Below, piece after piece: positions 47,641 to 59,485 of a stretch of 64,000 nt of DNA; the first letter of the stretch is position 1, and every line of letters starts with the position of its first letter. Made by a program: the position numbers and the translations under genes. Location of the stretch: assembly GCF_046630445.1 (NCBI RefSeq), contig NC_092333.1:6878501-6942500 (forward strand), in the 5' to 3' direction. The notes under the pieces were generated by a model. The model saw only the letters and a list, made by a program, of their open reading frames with translations. It searched no databases and was not told where the DNA came from. The stretch is from Rutidosis leptorrhynchoides. Its lineage: Eukaryota > Streptophyta > Magnoliopsida > Asterales > Asteraceae.

Positions 47641-48810
47641 ATGAAGGTACTCGAAACGCTGAATTTATCAGATGAAGAAGATGCCGCCAAGACTTCTCAC
47701 GGGAAAACTAAAAGACAATGGTTACGAAGAGATTGTTTTGCTACCGCGCAACATTTGTGGAACGACTACTTTTTTGAGAATTCAAATTTTCGACGGATTA
47801 CTTTAGAAGGCGGTTTCGGATGTGCATGTCGTTATTTCTCCGTATATATGCCAACTAGGTTTTAATATTTACCAAAAAGTGCACTTCCGCCATACGTTAG
47901 TTGGCCTACGGATGTCTACCCAGTTCATTTGATGAATATTTGCATATGAGTCAACAAACTTCGTATAATTGTTTGGAATTTTTTTGTAAATTTATTATTC
48001 ATCTTTCTTCCAATGAGCATTTAAGGAAACCTACATAAGAAGACATTCGTCGATTGCATGCTAAACATGAAAATATGTATGGTTTCCCGGGGATGTTAGG
48101 TAGCGCCAAGTACGTGCATTGGCATCGGAAAAACTATCGAGTTTCGTAGAAAGGGCATTACATGAGAGGGGGTCACGGAGGACCAACAATAATGCTTGAG
48201 GCGGTTGCCTCATACGATATGTAGATTCGACGTGCTTTCTTTGGTCCGGCGGGTTCGAACGACGATATCAACATTCTTAATTAATCGGATTAGTTCGAGG
48301 ATTTATTAGAACCTAGATCACCGGATGTTAGCTTCAATATTAGCGGGTGCGATTTAAAAAATGATATTACTTTACGGATGACATCTACCGTGAATGAGTA
48401 ACACTTGTCAAGTCATTTAAATCTCCAATCGAAGAAAAAACATAAAGTTTGAGAGATTTCAAGAAGCAATAAGAAAGGACATGAAGTGTGCATTCATGGT
48501 TTTTCAAGGTAGTTGAGAAATAGTAAAAGAAAAAAACCGCAAGTTTGTATTATATTAATCAAATACGAAGAATGGTGTACACCTGTGTGTTATACTGCAC
48601 AACATGTTAACCGAAGATAACTGGCGCTATATATATGCGGTTAAAGAAGACTATCTCGCAAAGAAAACATACCGCGGCATACGTGGAGCCATGAAGGGAA
48701 AGAGTTGACTTAGAAGAACACATGTCACGAGAGTTGCGAGATCGAAACATACATCGTTCATTTTGCAAAAAAAGAATTGATCGAACACATATGGTACTTC
48801 TCGGATAATT
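47641..48810 (+). pseudogene. PIF/Harbinger transposase relic (DDE_Tnp_4 family)
   Basis: Starts MKVLETLNLSDEEDA and GKTKRQWLRRDCFATAQHLW. Further on come MYGFPGMLGSAKYVHWHRKN, GGPTIMLEAVASYDM and FFGPAGSNDDINIL, the hallmark blocks around the first two catalytic Asp residues. The end has RELRDRNIHRSFC. The first Asp (usual SIDCMHW) is replaced in SAKYVHW, and many stops and frameshifts are present (for example 47863 and after YRVS near 48146), so it is dead. It cannot be the current helper of the ORF1-only neighbour. Confidence 0.8.
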
Positions 48811-49174
48811 TTCCTAGTCGCAATAAGGCTTATTTTATTTTATTTTTATCAATGTATTGTTTAGGTTATGTGATTTTTATTTTAGATTATAATCATGTTA
48901 ATGTAATGTATATTTAAATTAATGTAATGATTTAAATTTTAATAATGTGTTATTTTTTATTCATTAATCATTTAGTGTATCTAAATATTAAGTTAAATTG
49001 TTTAAAGTTAGAGGTGTAAGTGCATGATTATGAGAGTTAACTAAAAAGAAAGTGAAAGGGTTGATTGTGATATAAATGAGAGAAATTTAGTTAAAATACG
49101 CTAAGATAGTTAAGATGGGAAGTAGATTTATAGTGACCCGTGTATATTATATTATTAAACTCAAATAGAGTGTC

Positions 49175-50178
49175 TTAGGCCACTCCCTACTGTGTGTGAA
49201 AGGAACCGTCACCCATCACCACCCACTCACGATCATAGGCAGCTGCTCGCCAGAGAGGTCGCAGTTAGACCTGCAACGGACGGTCTCACGAGCACAAGTG
49301 GGTCCCGCAAGTTTGAATGTTTTGTTTTTTAGCCAAACGAATATATTTTATACCGTTTGATTTTTAACTTTTTTTAACAATACAATAATTTATCAATATA
49401 AATATAACATAACACTACCATTTACATACATTCGCTCTCATATTTCATTCTCAATTTTTTACATACATTCACTCTCATATTTCACTCTTAAAATTAATAC
49501 AATTACTCTTCAACACCATCAACACCATGGTATTTACTAAAATTGTTAGTTTCGAAGTTCATACCGTTGAATTGTTTACCGACGATATGAAGCAACACTA
49601 CGGTGGAATTATTGATACGTTGGATGTTGTTGTTAGCGGGGTTTATGTATCTACTTTGTTCAACTATTTAAGACGGAACGTTGATTACGAGGCATCAAAG
49701 TTTGCGTATTGGGATGAAGACGAGGCGGTGTTTGAGTGACTTGAGGCGGAAATACTCGGAAAAGCAATAATAAACTCGACACATGTCGTGTTGTATACTA
49801 AGGATATTTGAGACGACATTCCTCACCGGTCTGATCGTAGTGAGGATAGATATTATTCTAATTGAATGGTATTATATCATTAATCCTATTTTTAGTTTAG
49901 GTAATTGTAGTTCAATTTGTATAATCGTACTTTAAATTTATGTAATCTTAGTTTAATTTATGTAATCGGTTTTTAATTATGTGATGTTTATTTTTATTAA
50001 TTAATTTAGTAATGTTTTTTATATTTATGTATTTAAATAATATTTAAAATGAGTCAAAGTTGGATGGTGGAGTTTATGGTATGGAGGGATTAGTGAAAGG
50101 AATGTTAAAAGTGTTGGTGCTGATGTGGAGGAGAAAAATTATGTGAAAGAGGTGACGGTACAACTTGGAGCCGGCCTT
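49175..50178. mobile_element. Harbinger-like short element with imperfect inverted ends
   Basis: The left end GGCCACTCCCTACTG with a later ACCGTCACCC, and the right end read in reverse as GGCCGGCTCCAAGTTG with ACCGTCACC, are imperfect inverted repeats. TTA and TTT-A flanks suggest a decayed 3-bp duplication. It contains a 70-residue ORF (49527-49739, MVFTKIVSFEVHTVELFTDD) with no recognised domain, which I do not call a gene. Confidence 0.4.
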
Positions 50179-50460
50179 TAAAAATAATCATAAACCCACT
50201 TAATACTAACACAAATATATACACGACTGAAATGTCTTAAAGTAGGACTCGAACTCTCAACCATAAGGTTGTAAGGGTGAACTGAATAACGCCAAACCCT
50301 ATATGGGCAGGATCAATGGAGAAATAACCAATCGGGGGGAAGCGGGGTGAAGCAAATTTTATATTTATTTATTTTATTTTTTTGGAATTTTTTTTCACGC
50401 ATCAAGATCACACGAAAATATGAACATTTAAAAAAGACACTTCGTGATGAATGTTATTAT

Positions 50461-50517
50461 TTAGGGTTTAGGGTTTGGTGTTTTGGCCTAAACCCTAAAC
50501 CCTAAACTCTAAACCCA
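50461..50517. repeat. Telomere-like repeats, left arm
   Basis: GGGTTTAGGGTTTGG followed after 13 bp by AAACCCTAAACCCTAAA: telomere-type units in both orientations, able to fold into a hairpin. Confidence 0.8.
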
Positions 50518-50735
50518 TAACCGTTCGTATTAACGCTACTACATTTTTGTATAATTAGACTTCTATAGGTAGACCGGTTACGGATGAAACAGGTCTAAGT
50601 AATCCCTCCGCCAAAATCAATGATACAAAACCGGTCTAGAAGAATATTCATTTATAGCGGTAACTGGGTAATTATTCAAAAAAATTCACATAAAATAGGA
50701 GGTAACTAATCTAATCGGCGCCCCCTTTTCTTCCT

Positions 50736-51160
50736 ATGTTATCAGTTTTACCTGCTGCACACAAAAACACTTTCTACCCTCCACCCATACCGTTGTTACT
50801 AACTGCATCGGCGTTATTGCATCAAAAGCTAACTCCACCGTCTTTAAATTTGATTTTCAAAGCTGAACCAACTGTGACAATGGTAATTTCTATTGACGTT
50901 TCTCTGATTTTTTTTGCTCTTGTTTTATTCCACAATTTGGGTTTGTTAAACCCTAGATCTATCACTGAGTATGGTTATTTTATTCTACAAATTGGTTTTG
51001 TTAAACCCTAGATCTATCATTGAGTATAATTAACACTTACTATTCCCTTTTTTCAAACTTCATGTCCGACTTTATGCATTTTTAGTGAATTAATATTTGT
51101 GTTATTTTGAAAAATATCAGCACAACTTATCTAATTATATTATATAATCATGATTATTCA
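50736..51160 (+). pseudogene. Possible captured gene 5' fragment
   Basis: MLSVLPAAHKNTFYPPPIPL... reads like a transit-peptide-like first exon rich in Ser, Pro and Leu. It is followed at about 50882 by GTAATTTCTATTGACG, a plausible splice donor. No domain identifies the source. Inside transposon ends this would be a Pack-type capture, but a random ORF cannot be excluded. Confidence 0.25.
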
Positions 51161-51255
51161 GTAGGAGATCAGTGTTGGGAAGAGAGGATCGTCTGGATGT
51201 TGGGAGATATAAATTTGAGAGAAAGTAACTCTATTACTCACAAGAATAGATTACA

Positions 51256-51674
51256 GTTTGTACTTTCTCGACGTGTGCTAGAACAGCATAGCAACCTTTT
51301 CTTTTTCTCTCCCTCAACTTCATCATCCACCCATCACTTCCGCTCCTACCGCCGTCGCCCACCACCGCCACCATCATCACCTCCGCTACCACCAACATCG
51401 ACCAGCGCCGCCTCCGACTCCAATGACCCAAACCAATTGCGTTTCCCATAAATTGTTGGAATTTACTCGCTTTTACGTGAATTATGGGCTCCATCGACTG
51501 CTTTTGCTGGCACTGGCCAAGGTCACGCAATTACTCATCCAGACATTAATGCGCCAGATTATGAAATCAAAGGACAAATTCTACACATGGTGACTAATCA
51601 ATGCCAATTTAGTGGTGCGCCGGTTCATTAGAGATTATTATTAAGTAAATGACAGATTAGGTCATTTATAGTTG
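51256..51674 (+). other. Foreign insert inside the Copia 3' LTR with a gypsy gag scrap
   Basis: Absent from the other LTR, so inserted later. It includes INAPDYEIKGQILHMVTNQ, which resembles the start of a Ty3/gypsy gag, preceded by a Pro/Ser-rich stretch. A small fossil fragment with no complete part. Confidence 0.5.
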
Positions 51675-51953
51675 GATATTAAGAGTATTACAAAACTCTA
51701 AAAAAAAAACTCTCAAACTCACACACACTATCTAGGTTGTGATTACACTTCTCTGAGTGATTTTTGGGATGATTTACAACTGAGGTTTGCACCTCTATTT
51801 ATAGTAAAAATTCTATGGCGGTGGAATTGTGTGAACGGAGAAGGTGGGCGGCCGTCATCGTGTTCATCTTTGCTTCTTCTACATGGGTTGTCAAGGTTAC
51901 CTACTTTGAATATCTAGAAGGTGGGCTTCTAGATTGTAGGCTGGAAATCTTCA

Positions 51954-51970
51954 ATTCTCCCCCTCCAGCC
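51954..51970 (-). promoter_or_regulatory. Copia polypurine tract
   Basis: On the minus strand GGCTGGAGGGGGAGAAT directly precedes the 3' LTR start, a textbook polypurine tract. Confidence 0.85.
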
Positions 51971-54900
51971 GAATCCACGAACATTCCAGTTATGTCTCTG
52001 CATAACTCCAACTTCTCTCGAGTCACCACCTTTGTTAACATATCCGCAGGATTCTCCTTTGTATGGATCTTCACTAGTCTCAACAGTTGTCGATCAATTA
52101 CCTCGCGTATCCAATGATAGCGAATATCAATATGTTTTGTACGAGAATGGTACATGGAGTTCTTGCTCAAATCTAGAGCACTCTGACTGTCACAATGTAC
52201 CTTGTACTCCTTTTGCTTGATTCCAAATTCTTGGAGATAACGCTTTAACCACAACATTTCTTTTCCAGCTTCTGCGGCAGCAATATACTCTGCTTCAGTT
52301 GTGGATAATGCAACACACTTTTGTAGTCTTGACTGCCATGAAACAGCTCCTCCTGCAAAAGTGTAAATGAATCCTGAAGTAGATTTCCTACTATCAGGAT
52401 CTCCGGCCATATCCGCATCTGTATAGCCTTCCAAGATTGGATTAGCTCCCCCGTAACAAAGATATAGATTCGTTGTACCCTTAAGATATCTGAGAATCCA
52501 TTTTACCGCATTCCAATGCTCTTTCCCGGGGTTCGAGAGAAAACGACTCACTGTTCCCACTGCGTGAGCAATATCGGGCCTTGTACACACCATTGCATAC
52601 ATCAAACTTCCAACTGCTGAAGAATATGGTACTGAAGACATCTCCCCGATCTCTTCCATGGATGAGGGACATGATCTCTTACTTAACTTGAAATGGTTGG
52701 CTAATGGAATGCTAACAGGTTTGGCATTGTTCATATTGAACCGTTCAAGCACTCGTTCAATATACTTCTCCTGAGATAGCCATAACCTTCTATTCTTCCT
52801 GTCTCGGGTTATCTGCATTCCTAAAATTTGTTGAGCCTGTCCTAAGTCTTTCATGTCAAAAGACTTAGAGAGTTCCTTCTTCAGCTGGTTGATCTTTGTT
52901 GCATCTTTCCCTACGATCAAAATATCGTCTACATATAGTAGAAGAGCAATGAAATCTCCTCCAGAAAACTTCTGAATGTAGAAACACTCATCTGCTGCAG
53001 TTTTCTTGTACCCTTGACTCACCATGCACGAGTCAAACTTCTTATACCACTGCCTAGGTGCCTGCTTCAAACCATATAAATTTTTCTTCAGCTTGCATAC
53101 GAGGTTATCTCCTGAAACCTTAAAACCTTCCGGCTGCTCCATGTAAATTTCTTCATGTAAATCTCCATGAAGAAAAGCTGTCTTTACATCCATCTGTTCA
53201 AGCTCCAAGTTCATACTTGCGACCAATCCAAGTATGACTCTAATTGAAGTCATCTTGACTACCGGTGAAAATATCTCGTCAAAATCAATCCCTTTCTTCT
53301 GTTGGAATCCTTTGACTACAAGTCTTACTTTGTATTTCACCACTTTTCCACTGCCATCCTTTTTCAGCTTGAACACCCATTTATTTTTCAGTGCCTTCTT
53401 TCCGCGTGGAAGTTCTACAATCTCATAAGTTTGATTTTTCTGCAGAGAATTCATCTCATCCTGCATTGCGAGCAACCATTTTTCTTTATCCTTATGAGTT
53501 ACTGCTTCATGAAAACTCTCCGGTTCTCCATCTTCAGTAAGTAGAAGGTACTCGGATTCTGGATATCTACTCGATGGAATCCGACCTCGTTCAGATCTAC
53601 GAACTTCTGGAACATTCTGAGGAGATCCACCATCATCTTGACCTTGTGATGGTGCTGGAACGTCTGGCAGATGGGGTTGTGGCTCCCCCTGCTCAGCACC
53701 ATCATTTTCCTCATTATCTTCTACTTCTAGCATTTCTTCTTGCACTGAAAATTCATTTCTCATGAATGATTCCGTTGTTGCCTCTGGCACCTGAGCAGCA
53801 ATATTTGACTTCTGAGATATTATGGGCTTTTCAATATCTTCTATTGTCTGGCTTTCATGGAACACCACGTCCCTACTTCTGATCACCTTTTTTCTCCTTT
53901 GGATCCCATAATCTGTATCCAAATTCTTCATCTCCATAGCCTATGAATATGCATGGAGTGGTCCTTGCATCCAGCTTCTGCCTGAGCTCCTTGGATACAT
54001 GTGCGTACGCCAAACATCCAAATACTCTTAAGTGAGAGTATGATGGATCCTTTCCAGACCAAAGTTTCTCCGGAACTTCAAAATTCAGTGGTACTGATGG
54101 AGATCGGTTGATCAAATAACAAGCGGCTCTGACTGCTTCTCCCCAGAATGGCTTTGGCAGCTTAGCCATACTGAGCATGCTACGAACACGTTCCATGATT
54201 GTTCGGTTCATTCTTTCTGCTATACCATTATGTTGAGGGGTACGTGGGACCGTCTTCTCATGTCGGATGCCATATGATCTACAATAGGCATCGAACTGCC
54301 TGGAAGAGTATTCACCGCCGTTGTCGGATCGAAGACACTTTAACTTCTTTCCTGTCTCACGTTCTACCATGACATGGAACTGTTTGAAGTAATCGAACAC
54401 CTGGTCCTTCGTCCGTAAGAAATATACCCACACCTTTCGAGAAGTATCATCGATAAACGTCAGAAAGTATCGATTGTCGCCAATTGATTCAACCTCCAAG
54501 GGACCGCAAACATCAGAGTGTACCAGACTGAGTAACTCTGATTTTTTCGTTGAAGAGGAATTAAACGAGACTCTATGCTGCTTACCAAACAGACAATGAT
54601 TGCAAGGATCTAGTGTAGCATCGTTGTCTACATTGATAAGCTCCTTCTTTATTAGGGTAGACAACCCTTTCTCACTCATGTGACCGAGTCTCTGGTGCCA
54701 TAAATTTTGTGAAGCCTCCTTTTCTGGAACATTAATACTGTCTGTGCAGATTTTCACATGAGTCTTGTACAGTGTGCCACAAATGTGTCCTCGAGCGACT
54801 ATCATAGCGCCTCTTGACAATTTCCATGTGCCTTTACTGAAATGACTATCATAGCCCTGTTTGTCGAGAGCTATCCCAGAAAGTAAATTCAGCCAAAGAT

Positions 54901-55599
54901 CTGGCACATGGCGGACATCCTTCAAAGTGATTGTGCTCCCGGAACTTGTCTTTATCTTGACATCACCAATTCCGACAATCTCAGCGGAACTGGAATTTCC
55001 CATCTTCACAGCTCCAAAGTCTCCAGCTTTGTATGTTGTGAAGTATTCCTTGTATGGAGTCACGTGGTAGGAAGCTGCAGTATCTACCACCCATTCTGTG
55101 TCTTCTCGTGAGACGTGAAGGCATGTCTCATCATGGGTTGAACAATAAGCTACATCACCTGTGATAGCAACTAATGTTTCTCCACCCTTATTCTTCGGCC
55201 GTGAACTGCTTTGACCTTGTTCCTCTTTTAATCTATAACAGTTCTTCTTCATATGTCCCTCTAATCCACAATGATGGCATTTATATGTTGATTTTATGCC
55301 ATCAGCTGACCTGCCCCTGCTCTTGCTTCTGCCTCTCCATTTATTTTTGCTACTCATTCGCTGTCTCCCCCGATTCTCTGTGACAAAGGCATGGGTCTGA
55401 TCTGTGCTCATGTCCTTTCTCCTCGCCTCTTCACTGAATAGGGCATCCTTGACCATTGACATGGTAAGTTTGCCATTCGGGGCTGAGTTGCTGAGTGTTA
55501 CTACCAGCGTTTCCCAACTATCGGGAAGGGAACTAAGTAGCAGTAGCGCCTGAACTTCATCGCCAAGCTGCATCTCTACAGAAGATAACTGGTTGACCA

Positions 55600-55612
55600 A
55601 GCTCTGATACCA
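55600..55612 (-). promoter_or_regulatory. Copia primer binding site, initiator-Met tRNA
   Basis: On the minus strand TGGTATCAGAGC follows the 5' LTR end after two bases. Confidence 0.9.
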
Positions 55613-55971
55613 CTTGTTGGGAAGAGAGGATCGTCTGGACGTTGGGAGATATAAATTTGAGAGAAAGTAACTCTATTACTCACAAGAATAGATTACAGAG
55701 TATTACAAAACTCTAAAAAAAACTCTCAAACTCACACACACTATCTAGGTTGTGATTACACTTCTCTGAGTGATTTTTGGGATGATTTACAACTGAGGTT
55801 TGCACCTCTATTTATAGTAAAAATTCTATGGCGGTGGATTGGTGTGAACGAAGAAGGTGGGCGGCCGTCATCGTGTTCATCTTTGCTTCTTCTACATGGG
55901 TTGTCAAGGTTGCCTACTTTGAATATCTAGAAGGTGGGCTTCTAGATTGTAGGCTGAAAATCTTCAATCAG

Positions 55972-57804
55972 TCGATAAGTATATTTTTTAATTAATTAAT
56001 AAAGTTTACATTATATAAAATTAAGTCTTCATCATCCTATAATTCTGTTTGGATCAAACAGATTATGATTTATGTTGATTGGATTGGTATTGTTTTAAAC
56101 CTTCAAGCATCAAATAAATAAAAATACCTAAAGGGGGCTTAGATCGAGTCCTTTTCTTACTATAGAATCATCATTGTATGTAACTTACATCTAGATGCCA
56201 ATTTACATGCTTTAATTATGTTTAATATATTGATGATATATGCTTCATGTGATTCTCTGCAGCATAAAAAACCAGGTAATAGAATCAGTACTTTGTTAAC
56301 TATATTGATTAATTTAGACTAATAATAACATTACCAATAAGTTTCTTATAGATTGTGCATGGATGCAGGCTATGTGTAAATCTCAAGACTTGGGTTGATG
56401 ATCCATCTCGTGTGTATTGATACAATATAACAAATCGTCGTGTATATATGCTCTTGCGTGTTATATTCAGTTTATTTTACATTTGTATCTTCCTCGTCTA
56501 GAGCATAATTGGGAGAGAATATGTTTTCATATGGACAGATTATATATAAGCTAGTTGAACTTCAGACATGAGCTTAAGGTTTATTGAGGATGTGCTTCAA
56601 GAAACTAAAAAGCCCTCTTATGCATGTAAGTTGCCGGTATATTGTTCTAGAAGTCCAATTGATCATATCTATTTTATTGAAACATGAGCTGCAATTCAAG
56701 ATGCCGAAAAGTAGCTAAGTAGATACGTCCTACAGAGAAATTGGTATGTACCTAAACTTCAAACGTAACTTGTTCCTACACGAGGCATTGGCATTATGTT
56801 GATCGTAATCATAAAATATGTCAGATTTGCAATCACTTGTTTTTGATGAGAAATAGATAAATATTTGCAGACTTACAGGTATGTTTATTTCTTTCGCAGT
56901 ATCGAACTTGCATTTATTACTTTTTCGCAGTATTCCCATTTATTACTTTGTTGCAACATTCCCATGATGATTGTTTGCCCTTAGCAGCAATTCATGGCTA
57001 GGGTCCTTCATGGAATTATTAAAGATATAAGGCTCATAATTCAAGTATTCATATAAGATGTTAAGATCTTTAAAGGTATGATGTTCAAATTTTATATGTT
57101 GTATTACTACTTGTGTTTCATAGCTAATTCTTTTTAAATTTCAGAAATTGTGACCACTGTACACTCATTTGCAGTTGGTATTATCCTGGAGATCGACAGT
57201 TGCTGATAACGAGGACGCTCTTTCATGAATTGTCATTAAAACTCCTACAAATGGTTTTTGAGTAGTAGTAATTCTTAATTGTAGTTCAAAGTTTGTGTTA
57301 TTCGTTAGAAACAAGGTTCTGGTAAGTCCAAGTTCCTTTATATTTATCCATTCAAATTAGTGTATTGATTTGACTTGGAGGTTAACTTCAGCAATTTGTA
57401 TTGACAGAAACAATTGTTGGTATATAATATATAATATGATATGATTTAGTTTAGATTTAGTAGTATGTTTTGGTTTGGAAAATCTTCTTTTGGCCAACAT
57501 ATTTGTGGTTTGATTTTCTAATATACATCAACAAGTGTTAGTTTAGTAACGGGGAGAATTGGAAAAATAAAAAGTCACTCCATACGATATAAATAGACCG
57601 GTTGTAATGTTTTGGAACCGATCTATATAATTATCAATTAGCGCCAAATAAAAGTTGCAACCGGTCTTCATATTGTCAATAAGGCCGGTTTGAAAACACG
57701 TCTTTTTGATGTTTTACAATTAGACCTGTGCTATTTAGACGTGTTCAGAAACACGTCTAGATAGCCTCTAGATAGCCTTTTTAAAACGTCTACTTGACTC
57801 TTTT
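55972..57804. other. Inner right part of the nested transposon
   Basis: About 1.8 kb, AT-rich, with scattered splice-like signals (for example TTTGCAG...AGGTATG near 56870) but no recognised exon or domain. It may hold the rest of a captured gene fragment. Confidence 0.3.
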
Positions 57805-57835
57805 TGTAGTAGTAAAAACTCAATCTAAATCCTAA

Positions 57836-57965
57836 ATCTAAACCATAAACCCTAAATTTCTAAACCCTAATATCTAAATCCTAAATCTAAACCCTAAACC
57901 TTAAATTTTAAACCCTAATATCTAAACCCTATAAACCCTAATATCTTAACCCTAATATCTAAAAC
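57836..57965. repeat. Degenerate telomere-like repeats, right arm
   Basis: Repeated AAACCCTAA, AAATCCTAAATCTAAACC and related units, mirroring the left-arm tract at 50461-50517 inside the opposite inverted repeat. Confidence 0.75.
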
Positions 57966-58186
57966 CTCAACATACGCTGGAAAAACACGATAATTGTTAT
58001 ATATTACTTTTTCGAGCGTTTTCAAAAACATTTATCACAAAGTGTCTTTATTAAATGTTCATATTTTCATTCAATCTATAATGTTCGTGAACAAAGTTTT
58101 TTCAAAAAATGAAAAAAAAAATTGATTCCCCCCGCTTCCCTCCGATTGGTTACTTCCCCCTTGATCCTACCACTATATATATATAC

Positions 58187-58700
58187 TAGATTTAAGAGTC
58201 TGTGTGTTGCACGGGTACTCCTCAGTTAAATAAATCTAAAATGTCAATGGTTACATTTTTTAAACATTATGTTTATAATGCTTATTGCAACCAAATTGTT
58301 AATAGTATTATAAATATTATGTTAATATATGTTTTGTATCAGTTTTTAAGACCCCATTTTTGTAGATAAACACAGTATCACAAATATTGTTGTGTATGAT
58401 ATAAACATAACCTACTTAAGTCATTTTGTTTGAACAACTTCATGTTGTTTTACAAAAAAAATATGCCATATGAGTTGTAATGTCTAAATGGATAACAACT
58501 TCATTCTATTTTACCAACAAAAATGTCAAATAGATTTAAGAGCTCTTGCGTTGCACGACAACTCTTAATAAAACAAATTGAAAACATAAAATGTTACATC
58601 AATTAAATGTATGATGAAACTACAAACTCGTACCTATCTCTAAATGTTTTAATGTTCATTGCAACCAAATTATTACACCTATAAAAAGTTGACTGCGAAA
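58187..58700 (-). mobile_element. Helitron-like ends, two in tandem
   Basis: Read on the minus strand, GTGCAAC-containing hairpin sequences followed by ACTCTTAAATCTAG and GCTCTTAAATCTAT occur at about 58187-58225 and 58525-58575, with similar sequence after each (TTGCAACCAAATT). The CCCGTGCAAC motif near a CTAG end is common in plant Helitrons. No replicase is present and the other ends were not found. Confidence 0.35.
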
Positions 58701-59485
58701 AATTCGGTGGATACATGATAAATTGTTACATGGATAATGTAGATGTTAACTGACCAAAAACTTTGTAAACATTTAGTGATCAAAAACCTTCATAATGAAT
58801 GCACCATTTAGAAAGCATTTGGTCTAATCCGCAAAGATAAGTCTATAACATCCACAAAAAATTAATTGGTATATTGTGAACTACGACGGAGAAAACTTAC
58901 CGTTTTAATAGATGCTTCAGAATTAGCAAGTGGAGAAGGGATTGGAACGCTATTTGTGTAGGCAATACCGAAAACACTTTCATATAATTACAAAAGGTCC
59001 TCTTTTGCTTTCCTAATTTTTTTTTACAAAAGCTCAAAAGTAATATAACAACTAAAATATTACCCAATAAACAAACCACTTAAGAACACACTTTTTACAC
59101 TATTAGGCGACAAAAATGTTGACCGTTGTTAAAACAGCTATTACAACAACACCACTTTTACTGCCATAATCTACTTTTAAACCAATCATTTTCTTAGTTG
59201 CAATAATAATCATGCTAAAATAAATTCGCAATTTTTGCTCAAAGCCTCAAATTAAGTAATCAATGTATAAAGATATTGATTGATCCCCGACTACAAATCG
59301 ATACCTCTTATCCTTTTTTACTTTTTAACTTTAGACCACTATATATTCCCAAATGGAAAAAGGAAAATGTGGTATGACTTATGAAGAACAAATACAATAT
59401 ATTAGTTACATTTTATTTGACATGTTATTTTTACCCTAAATATTGACATAATATTGTTCAAACCAAATCTTATGTCAACTTCTTC
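58700..59485. other. Unassigned AT-rich stretch
   Basis: No gene or clear repeat recognised between the Helitron-like ends and the right LTR. Confidence 0.4.

Larger units (their letters stand above)
51173..55966 (-). mobile_element. Ty1/copia LTR retrotransposon, Tnt1/Tork-like
   Basis: Flanked by ATCAG at 51168-51172 and 55967-55971. In element orientation the 5' LTR is 55615-55966 (352 bp, TGAAGATT...CCCAACA) and the 3' LTR is 51173-51953, interrupted by about 420 bp of foreign sequence. Part order is copia-type: zinc knuckle CHHCGLEGHMKKNC (about 55.26 kb), protease VDTAASYH (55.08 kb), integrase (about 53.9-54.8 kb), reverse transcriptase with YVDD (about 52.7-53.5 kb) and RNase H (about 52.0-52.4 kb). 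The first part of gag is absent. The element is broken, with roughly two or three lesions. The LTRs differ at about 2% by eye, suggesting an age under about one million years (inference). Confidence 0.93.
50535..57812. mobile_element. CACTA-like inner ends with CCGGT subterminal repeats
   Basis: The left end CTACTACATTTTTG and, in reverse, the right end CTACTACAAAAAG are CACTA-like. Subterminal AGACCGGTT / AACCGGTCT motifs occur near 50572, 50630, 57596 and 57660. The termini are not exact CACTA and no transposase is seen, so the class is tentative. Whether this and the longer inverted repeats are one element or two nested ones is open. Confidence 0.4.
50309..58168. mobile_element. Nested DNA transposon with long terminal inverted repeats
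   Basis: The left repeat (about 50309-50465) and right repeat (about 58010-58168) are inverted copies sharing AGGATCAA, TAACCAATCGG, GGAAGCGGGG and GAAAATATGAACATTTAA. Telomere-like tracts lie just inside each arm. Repeats of about 160 bp suggest a Mutator-like element, but no transposase and no clear 9-bp target duplication was found. CACTA-like ends and a Copia element lie inside. Confidence 0.5.

Noticed and set aside
49527-49739. 70-residue ORF as a small protein gene
   Set aside because: It lies inside a Harbinger-like short element, has no recognised domain, and the reading stops soon after without conserved features.
50230-50290. Sixth tRNA-like module (GAGAGTTCGAGTCC on the minus strand)
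   Set aside because: Only a B-box-like match outside any LTR, without A box or T-run.
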